Assembly (NCBI RefSeq): GCF_013409255.1
Contig: NZ_JACCAS010000001.1
Span: forward strand, 3,596,001 to 3,660,000
Length of the DNA stretch: 64,000 nt
Direction: 5' to 3'
Source: Paraburkholderia bryophila
GTDB lineage: Bacteria > Pseudomonadota > Gammaproteobacteria > Burkholderiales > Burkholderiaceae
The notes under the pieces are model-generated. The model was not told the origin of the DNA and did not search any database. It saw only the letters and a program-made list of their open reading frames with translations. Shown piece after piece: positions 58,473 through 64,000 of the stretch (position 1 is its first letter; the number at the start of each line of letters is the position of its first letter). Made by a program: the position numbers and the translations under genes.

Positions 58473-59699
58473 TCAGTCACGCTGACGACGCGCGTTTTCC
58501 GCGATCCGCATGCGCAGTGCGTTCAGCTTGATGAAGCCGCCGGCGTCAGCCTGGTTGTACGCGCCGCCGTCGTCGTCGAACGTGGCGATGGTCTTGTCGA
58601 ACAGCGTTTCTTTCGAATCGCGCGCGACAACCGACACGCTGCCCTTGTACAGCTTCACTCGCACCCAGCCGTTGACCTTGTCTTGCGTATGGTCGATCAG
58701 CACCTGGATCGCGCGACGCTCCGGGCTCCACCAGTAGCCGTTATAAATCAGCGACGCGTAACGGGCCATCAGATCGTCTTTCAGATGCGCGACTTCACGG
58801 TCGAGCGTGATCGACTCGATGCCGCGGTGCGCCTTCAGCATGATCGTGCCGCCCGGCGTTTCATAGCAGCCGCGCGACTTCATGCCGACGTAACGGTTTT
58901 CCACCAGATCCAGACGGCCGATGCCGTGCTTGCCGCCCAGACGGTTCAGCTCGGTCAGCATTTCCGCTGCCGACAGACGCTTGCCGTTGATCGCGACCGG
59001 ATCGCCGTGTTCGTATTCGATATCGAGGAATTCAGCCTGGTCCGGTGCCTGTTCCGGCGACACGGTCCAACGCCACATATCGGCTTCGGCTTCGTTCTTC
59101 GGGTCTTCCAGGTGACGGCCTTCGAACGAGATGTGCAGCAGGTTCGCGTCCATCGAATACGGCGCGCCGCCTTGCTTGTGCTTCATTTCGATCGGAATGC
59201 CGGCCTTTTCCGCGTAAGCGAGCAGTTTTTCGCGCGACAGCAGATCCCATTCACGCCACGGCGCGATCACCTTGATGCCCGGTTCCAGCGCGTAGTAGCC
59301 GAGTTCGAAGCGAACCTGGTCGTTGCCCTTGCCGGTTGCACCGTGCGACACCGCCTGCGCGCCGGTGGCGCGAGCGATCTCGATCTGACGCTTGGCGATC
59401 AGCGGACGCGCGATCGACGTGCCCAGCAGGTACTCGCCTTCATAAATCGTGTTGGCGCGGAACATCGGGAACACGTAGTCGCGCACGAATTCTTCGCGCA
59501 GGTCTTCGATGAAGATGTTGTCCTGCTTGATGCCGAGTTGCAGGGCTTTCTTGCGCGCCGGTTCCAGCTCTTCGCCCTGGCCGATGTCGGCCGTGAACGT
59601 GACGACTTCGGCGTCGTAATTGTCCTGCAACCACTTCAGGATGACGGAGGTGTCGAGGCCGCCCGAATAGGCGAGCACGACTTTCTTGATATCGCTCAT
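58473..59699 (-). CDS. argG: Argininosuccinate synthase
   Basis: Cytosolic enzyme of 408 residues joining citrulline and aspartate with ATP. The PP-loop [10 protein letters not shown] is at residues ~10-19. The start at 59699 ([14 protein letters not shown]) is the family start; the upstream in-frame reading is non-homologous. argF lies 250 nt upstream on the same strand, together giving ornithine to argininosuccinate. Confidence 0.97.
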   Translation of the reverse strand: MSDIKKVVLAYSGGLDTSVILKWLQDNYDAEVVTFTADIGQGEELEPARKKALQLGIKQDNIFIEDLREEFVRDYVFPMFRANTIYEGEYLLGTSIARPLIAKRQIEIARATGAQAVSHGATGKGNDQVRFELGYYALEPGIKVIAPWREWDLLSREKLLAYAEKAGIPIEMKHKQGGAPYSMDANLLHISFEGRHLEDPKNEAEADMWRWTVSPEQAPDQAEFLDIEYEHGDPVAINGKRLSAAEMLTELNRLGGKHGIGRLDLVENRYVGMKSRGCYETPGGTIMLKAHRGIESITLDREVAHLKDDLMARYASLIYNGYWWSPERRAIQVLIDHTQDKVNGWVRVKLYKGSVSVVARDSKETLFDKTIATFDDDGGAYNQADAGGFIKLNALRMRIAENARRQRD

Positions 59700-59949
59700 G
59701 GTGAACTCGTAGCTGGAAAAAGCGGGAAAACAAGGCGCGCCGGCAGTTCCGGAGCGCGGAAAAAGCACTATTTTGACACTAAACCGCCACGCGCCCGCGG
59801 TTTTGGGGCTAGGTGGCGGGTCGGCCAGGCTCTTATGAAGCCCTGACATTCGGCCGGATGCGTGGCGCTGACGTGGATGCCTTGCCTCGTATTCAAGGCC
59901 CCGTCGCGCTTCACGCAGATGCTGCTGATCGTGCTGGGCAGCGGCTCGC

Positions 59950-60879
59950 TCAGTGATTCAGCTTGCCGAGCAGCAGGTATTCCATCAACGCCTTTTGCAC
60001 GTGCAGGCGATTTTCCGCTTCGTCCCACACGACGCTTTGCGGGCCGTCGATCACTTCGGCGCTGACTTCCTCGCCGCGGTGGGCGGGCAGGCAGTGCATG
60101 AACAGCGCGTCGGCGTTGGCGCGCGCCATCATGTCGGCGTCGACGCACCAGTCGGCGAAGGCTTTCTTGCGCGCTTCGTTTTCAGCTTCGAAGCCCATGC
60201 TGGTCCAGACGTCGGTCGTGACGAGATCGGCGCCCGCGCAGGCTTCGTTCGGGTCGTCGAATTCTTCGTAGAACGGCGCGCTTTCCGCGGCAACCATGGT
60301 GTGATCGAGCTTGTAGCCCGGCGGCGTGGACAGGCGCAGATTGAAGCCGAGAATCTGCGCGGCTTCAATCCACGTGTACAGCATGTTGTTGGCGTCGCCG
60401 ACCCATGCAACCGTCTTGCCGCGAATCGGGCCACGGTGCTCGAAGTACGTGAAAATGTCCGCCAGCACCTGGCACGGGTGATATTCGTTGGTCAACCCGT
60501 TGATGACCGGCACGCGCGAATTCTCAGCGAAGCGCTTAAGAATGTCCTGGCCGAATGTGCGGATCATGATGATGTCGACCATGCGCGAGATCACTTGCGC
60601 TGCGTCTTCGATCGGTTCGCCGCGGCCGAGCTGGGTGTCGCGCGTGCTCATGAACACCGCGTGCCCGCCGAGCTGGAAGATGCCGGCTTCGAACGACAGG
60701 CGCGTGCGTGTCGAATTCTTTTCGAAGATCATGGCCAGCGTGCGATCGTGCAGCGGGTGATAAGTCTCGTAGCTCTTGAATTTGCGCTTCAGAATGCGCG
60801 CGCGTTCGAGCACGTACTCGTAGTCGTCCAGCGAGAAATCCTTGAACTGCAGATAGTGGCGAATTTTCTTGGCGGTCAT
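59950..60879 (-). CDS. argF: Ornithine carbamoyltransferase
   Basis: 309 residues; transfers carbamoyl phosphate to ornithine to give citrulline. Signatures: carbamoyl-phosphate motif STRTR, HPCQ, and the ornithine-side [10 protein letters not shown]. Full family length. Confidence 0.97.
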   Translation of the reverse strand: MTAKKIRHYLQFKDFSLDDYEYVLERARILKRKFKSYETYHPLHDRTLAMIFEKNSTRTRLSFEAGIFQLGGHAVFMSTRDTQLGRGEPIEDAAQVISRMVDIIMIRTFGQDILKRFAENSRVPVINGLTNEYHPCQVLADIFTYFEHRGPIRGKTVAWVGDANNMLYTWIEAAQILGFNLRLSTPPGYKLDHTMVAAESAPFYEEFDDPNEACAGADLVTTDVWTSMGFEAENEARKKAFADWCVDADMMARANADALFMHCLPAHRGEEVSAEVIDGPQSVVWDEAENRLHVQKALMEYLLLGKLNH

Positions 60880-61306
60880 GAAACAAATACGGCGGTCTCA
60901 CCCGGCAGGATTGCCGGACGGCGCCGCCGTCGTTTGTGGTAACTCAAAGCAGCATAAAGGATTTCGCCCCGTTTGACGAGTCGGCTAAAAGGCCGGGCAA
61001 GCTGTCTGAAAGCCGCTCGCAAGTGTCAAACAAGCCTTGTGTGCGCTGCGGAAAAAGGTCCGCTGCGCTATAATCTCGCGGTTATCCCAAAGCCCAGCAA
61101 GCCCGTATTTCGCTTGCGGGACACGGCTCGCGCGGCTCAGAAGGCCCTCACGCGGTGCGCCGTCATGACCAGCGCCGAGGCAGTTCGGTCGGCCTCTGGC
61201 GGTTTCTGGTGGCGCGACTCGTCGGCATGGCGAGCTCACGCAGTTCATGTCGCCGTGCCGTCCGCTTTGCTGTCATCCCGCTGGGCAGTTACACAGGTAT
61301 TCCTAC
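60880..61306. other. Leader region upstream of the DUF3579 gene
   Basis: About 430 bases without a supported gene. It contains the -10 box TATAAT at 61069 and, if transcription begins near 61080, a ~225-nt untranslated leader. Local inverted repeats (GCGCTGCGG...CCGCTGCGC around 61044-61068; CGCTTGCGGG) occur, but no known RNA class is recognised. Confidence 0.5.
61069..61074 (+). promoter_or_regulatory. Likely -10 box for the DUF3579 gene
   Basis: Consensus TATAAT on the + strand; no good -35 at 16-18 nt. It lies 233 nt before the start codon. Confidence 0.45.
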
Positions 61307-61648
61307 ATGGCCGAAGAAGCTCCAACCGAATTTTTCATTCAGGGCATCACGTCGAAGGGAAAGCGGTTCCGACCGAGCGACTGGTCGGAGCGGCTTGCGG
61401 GCGTGATGGCGTGCTTCGGCCCGGGAAAAAAGGGGCCGAACGCCTACATGCAGTATTCGCCCTACGTCCGGCCGACCATGATCGGCGACCTCAAGTGCGT
61501 CATTCTCGATTCGCGTTTGCGGGACATCGAGCCCATGGCCTTCGACTTCGTGCTCAACTTTGCGAAAGACAATGACCTTCTCGTGACCGAGGCGTGTGAA
61601 CTGCAACTCGAACACGCTACGCCGCAAGAAAAAAGACACGTGATTTAA
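61307..61648 (+). CDS. DUF3579 family protein
   Basis: Small cytosolic protein of 113 residues (FFIQGITSKGKRFRPSDW, YVRPTMIGDLKCVIL), a DUF3579 family member found in betaproteobacteria. Function unknown; possible RNA- or ribosome-related role is suggested only by its rpsT neighbour. Its terminator has been split by an IS1182-family element. Confidence 0.9.
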   Translation: MAEEAPTEFFIQGITSKGKRFRPSDWSERLAGVMACFGPGKKGPNAYMQYSPYVRPTMIGDLKCVILDSRLRDIEPMAFDFVLNFAKDNDLLVTEACELQLEHATPQEKRHVI

Positions 61649-61677
61649 CGCGAGTCAGCCGGATCGGCAAAAACAAA

Positions 61678-61696
61678 AACCCGCCAGTGGCGGGTT
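61678..61696. terminator. Duplicated terminator palindrome, left copy (IS target duplication)
   Basis: AACCCGCCA-G-TGGCGGGTT, identical to 63312-63330. On the + strand it now runs into the IS end and lost its T-tract; on the - strand it is followed by TTTTGTTTTT and can still end transcripts leaving the element. Confidence 0.9.
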
Positions 61697-61709
61697 CAGA
61701 CTGCTGACC

Positions 61710-61737
61710 AACCCCACGTTTTTCGGAGCGTGGGGTT
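61710..61737 (+). terminator. Terminator inside the left end of the IS1182-family element
   Basis: AACCCCACG / CGTGGGGTT with TTTTGTTTTT after it on the + strand. It can stop transcription entering from the DUF3579 gene, before the transposase gene is read antisense. Confidence 0.75.
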
Positions 61738-61744
61738 TTGTTTT

Positions 61745-63247
61745 TCAGGCAAAGCAAATCTGGCAGTGAAGCACGACGTGGCGGTTGAAACGGGCCAGAA
61801 GTGCAGCGATGAGCCACTGCAGGCGATTGCCGGGCCGCTGGCGCACGCATAAACACGCCCGCAGGCGTGCCACCAGCAGCGCGATCTTCTTGATGTTCTG
61901 CGCCGCAGCGCCGAGCAGGCACTGCTCGGCCACCTTGCGCAGCCCGCGCATCCTCGCGTAGCGATGCCCATGCAGCTGCTTGGCATCCGCGAAGCTGCGC
62001 TCCACCGTTTCCTTGCGCCGTTTGTAGATCGCCTTGCCCCAGTCGGTCAGGCGACGCGCATCGACGCGCTCCTTCGCGCGCTCCCATACGTGCCGGATGA
62101 CCACCTTCACATGGTTTGCGCTCGTCGTGCATTGGCCGCGCGCCTCACAGGTGCCGCAGCGCGACGGATCGGACCTGAACTCCTGATAGCCCGCGCGGTT
62201 TGTCGTGCTGTAGCGCAGTACCTGCCCGCGTGGGCACGTGTATTCCTCGCGATACCGGCTGTATCTGAACTCGCGTTTGTAGAAGAACCCGGGCTTGTGA
62301 TTCGGCGTGCGGTAGCCCATCACGCCCTCAATGCCGCGATCCTCCAGCCCCTGGCAGATTGCCGGCGTGAAGTAGCCCGCATCCAGCCCCACCGCCTGCA
62401 CCTGGAAGCCAAAGCGTTCGCGCTGCCGGTCCAGCCGCGCCAGATACGGCTGGCTGTCGTGCACCGAGGCGGGTGTCACATGCGTGTCGGTGACGATTGA
62501 ATAGCGCGCATCGACCGTGCGGTGATCCAGGTAGAAGAAGCCCGTGGGCTTGTCGTCGCGCACCATGTAGCCGCTGTCCGGGTCGGTGCGGCTGACCTTC
62601 GTTTCCTTGCGCTCCGGTGTGGCAGCCGACCTCGAGCCCTCATCGTCGTCGGGGCCTTTGCGTTCGTCGCGCCGCAGCGGCTTCTTATCGTGCGCTGCCC
62701 GGTCCGCATCGACCGCAGCGTCCAGCGCCGCCAGATAAGCCGAAGGCGCCTGTTCGAGCTGCACCAGATCAAACTTGCGCTTGTTGGCGTTCGCCTTCAG
62801 GTGGGTGCTGTCGGTGTAGAGCACCCGTCCCTCGACCATGCCGCGCCCGATCGCCTGCTGCACGATTGCGTCGAAGATCTCCTGGTAGACCGTCGTGTCG
62901 GTGAAGCGCCGTCGCCGGTTCTGCGAGAACGTCGAGGCGTCAGGCACCCGGTCCGTGAGCCGAAAGCGTGCAAACCACCGGTAGGCCACGTTGACCTGCA
63001 CCTCGCGCATGAGCTGGCGCTCACTGCGTACCCCGAACAGGTAGCCGATGAACAGCAATTTGAACATCACCACCGGATCGAGCGCTGGGCGCCCGTTGTC
63101 CGCGCAATACAGGTGCGCCACCTTCTCACGGATGAATTCGAAATCCACCGCCGCGTCGATCTGGCGCAGCAGGTGGTCCTTCGGCACGAGTTCCTCGAGC
63201 GTCACCATCTCGAGTTCGTGCTGCATGGGCGTCGGTGTCTTCAGCAT
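61745..63247 (-). CDS. IS1182-family transposase
   Basis: Intact DDE transposase of 500 residues. An N-terminal DUF772-type domain (PKDHLLRQIDAAVDF, DPVVMFKLLFIGYLFG) precedes the catalytic core with Asp in VLYTDSTHLKA and QAVGLDAGYFTP and Glu in RRKETVERSFADAKQ; a four-Cys zinc-like cluster (C...CGTCEARGQC) lies between. Start 63247 (MLKTPTPMQ) is chosen over 63277, where the extra ten residues look non-homologous. Confidence 0.94.
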   Translation of the reverse strand: MLKTPTPMQHELEMVTLEELVPKDHLLRQIDAAVDFEFIREKVAHLYCADNGRPALDPVVMFKLLFIGYLFGVRSERQLMREVQVNVAYRWFARFRLTDRVPDASTFSQNRRRRFTDTTVYQEIFDAIVQQAIGRGMVEGRVLYTDSTHLKANANKRKFDLVQLEQAPSAYLAALDAAVDADRAAHDKKPLRRDERKGPDDDEGSRSAATPERKETKVSRTDPDSGYMVRDDKPTGFFYLDHRTVDARYSIVTDTHVTPASVHDSQPYLARLDRQRERFGFQVQAVGLDAGYFTPAICQGLEDRGIEGVMGYRTPNHKPGFFYKREFRYSRYREEYTCPRGQVLRYSTTNRAGYQEFRSDPSRCGTCEARGQCTTSANHVKVVIRHVWERAKERVDARRLTDWGKAIYKRRKETVERSFADAKQLHGHRYARMRGLRKVAEQCLLGAAAQNIKKIALLVARLRACLCVRQRPGNRLQWLIAALLARFNRHVVLHCQICFA

Positions 63248-63311
63248 GCCCCAATTAAACGACAAAGCCCGACGCAAGGCCAGGCTTTGGGGGTACTTTG
63301 TCAGCAGTCTG

Positions 63312-63337
63312 AACCCGCCAGTGGCGGGTTTTTTTGT
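63312..63337 (+). terminator. Duplicated terminator palindrome, right copy
   Basis: AACCCGCCA-G-TGGCGGGTT (63312-63330) followed by a T-run. On the + strand it can end transcripts leaving the element; on the - strand it runs directly into the IS end. Confidence 0.88.
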
Positions 63338-63400
63338 GTCTGAAGCGGTGGTGGCTTCAGCGAGTAGGGCGGGCTAAGCGCAAACCGCCGAGCCCCAAGC

Positions 63401-63428
63401 AAAAAAGCCCACCAAAGCGGGCTTTTTT
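63401..63428. terminator. Terminator of rpsT
   Basis: AAAAAAGCCC / GGGCTTTTTT with an 8-nt loop, on both strands a stem followed by T-run. A related smaller hairpin (GCCCACCGAAGCGGGC) lies at 63450-63465, closer to the rpsT stop. Confidence 0.88.
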
Positions 63429-63474
63429 GTGCAGCGGAAACAGGAGGTAGCCCACCGAAGCGGGCCGACCGAAA

Positions 63475-63753
63475 TTACTGCGCTGCGGGCGCTTGCAGAC
63501 CCTTGAGGGCTGCGGCGAGACGGCTCTTATTGCGAGCAGCCTTATTCTTGTGAACGATTTTCTTGTCGGCAATGATGTCGATGGTCTTCGACGATGCCTT
63601 GAAGATTTCAAGGGCCTTAGCCTTGTCGCCGGCGTCGATCGCCTTGCGGACAGCCTTGATGGCCGTGCGGAACTTCGAGCGCAGTGCCGAGTTGTGCGAG
63701 TTTGCCTTGGCGGCCTGGCGGGCGCGCTTACGTGCTTGTGCGGTATTAGCCAT
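63475..63753 (-). CDS. rpsT: 30S ribosomal protein S20
   Basis: 92-residue basic, helical ribosomal protein ([20 protein letters not shown]). AAGGA precedes the ATG with 6-nt spacing. Monocistronic, ended by the hairpin at 63401-63428. S20 binds 16S rRNA in the small subunit. Confidence 0.97.
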   Translation of the reverse strand: MANTAQARKRARQAAKANSHNSALRSKFRTAIKAVRKAIDAGDKAKALEIFKASSKTIDIIADKKIVHKNKAARNKSRLAAALKGLQAPAAQ

Positions 63754-64000
63754 GACGGTTCCTTATCCTGTTCCTGTTTCCAGTACCCGACCTTCAAGTG
63801 GTGAGGTGCTGCTTTTAATCCGAACTCCTGGAAGCGATTGCCCAAGAGCGCAAAAGTGTCGAAAAAATTCGATCGTACGACGCGAAGGCGGGCCGTGTTT
63901 CGGAGTATTCGAGGCTTTGAGCAGGTAGCGTGGTGCCGACCTGAACCCCGTCCGAAAGTTGAGCGAGCTTCGAAACCGGCGATTATAGCAACAAAATCAG
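63754..64000. other. Upstream region of rpsT
   Basis: About 250 bases with no supported gene. It should hold the rpsT promoter (minus strand) and probably that of a divergent gene beyond the window (TTATAGC near 63984). No firm promoter pair can be called. Confidence 0.4.

Larger units (their letters stand above)
61697..63311 (-). mobile_element. Complete IS1182-family insertion sequence
   Basis: 1,615 bp. Terminal inverted repeats CAGACTGCTGAC (left) and GTCAGCAGTCTG (right) match perfectly over 12 bp. A 19-bp direct duplication, itself a palindrome, flanks it. It carries one intact transposase gene, on the minus strand. Confidence 0.93.

Noticed and set aside
60973..61575. 200-codon frame overlapping the DUF3579 gene in another phase
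   Set aside because: Overlaps the conserved gene and its leader; low-complexity basic composition.
63407..63465. CRISPR-like repeat pair near rpsT
   Set aside because: Only two 16-bp hairpins, one with T-runs; no spacer array and no cas genes.

Overview
The window is high-GC chromosomal DNA with short intergenic gaps. Its gene content is typical of a Burkholderiaceae chromosome, most likely Paraburkholderia or Burkholderia: an RND efflux pump with an OprM-type channel, a kynBUA cluster with a divergent Lrp-type regulator, argF/argG, rpsT beside a DUF3579 gene, cfa and pdxH. The genus call is inferred from gene content and protein similarity; no rRNA or other marker gene is present.

Layout. 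1-4.4 kb: the 3' part of an efflux operon (RND pump, outer-membrane lipoprotein). 4.6-10.2 kb: a nucleobase permease, a xylulokinase-like FGGY kinase, and the glutathione-dependent formaldehyde pair frmA-fghA. 10.2-13 kb: znuACB, read leftward, with a very histidine-rich tail on the ATPase. 13.2-24 kb: two converging polyol units. The rightward one is smoS-smoE-smoF-smoG-HAD-smoK-DUF1330 (sorbitol/mannitol-type uptake and oxidation). The leftward one is dalD-xylB-SorC regulator (D-arabinitol to D-xylulose to xylulose 5-phosphate). Their promoter regions share a 32-bp element at the same distance from the first gene. 24.4-32.5 kb: an AraC-type regulator, a ribose-type ABC transporter, a zinc polyol dehydrogenase, an FGGY kinase and an L-xylulose-reductase-like SDR, apparently a second polyol or rare-sugar cassette.

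32.5-35.7 kb is an accessory island bounded by inverted copies of a ~247-bp repeat, each carrying a perfect 34-bp palindrome. Inside lies a secreted AA10 lytic polysaccharide monooxygenase gene split by a complete IS256-family element (8-bp target duplication, otherwise intact reading frame). 35.8-39.4 kb: the kynurenine operon kynB-kynU-kynA with the divergent regulator. 39.4-61.6 kb: mostly housekeeping genes (flavin reductase, msrA, DUF72, cfa, pdxH, tcdA, cnoX, pirin, EamA exporter, amiC, tsaE, queG, ogt, xerD, acyl-CoA ligase, ybaK, plsY, yajQ, murB, argG, argF, DUF3579).

61.7-63.3 kb is an IS1182-family element that landed in a rho-independent terminator between the DUF3579 gene and rpsT, duplicating the whole 19-bp palindrome. 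The window ends just upstream of rpsT. The central part therefore specialises in polyol uptake and oxidation to ketoses that kinases feed into the pentose phosphate pathway; the rest is core metabolism, envelope and RNA modification. I found no rRNA, tRNA, CRISPR array or prophage.
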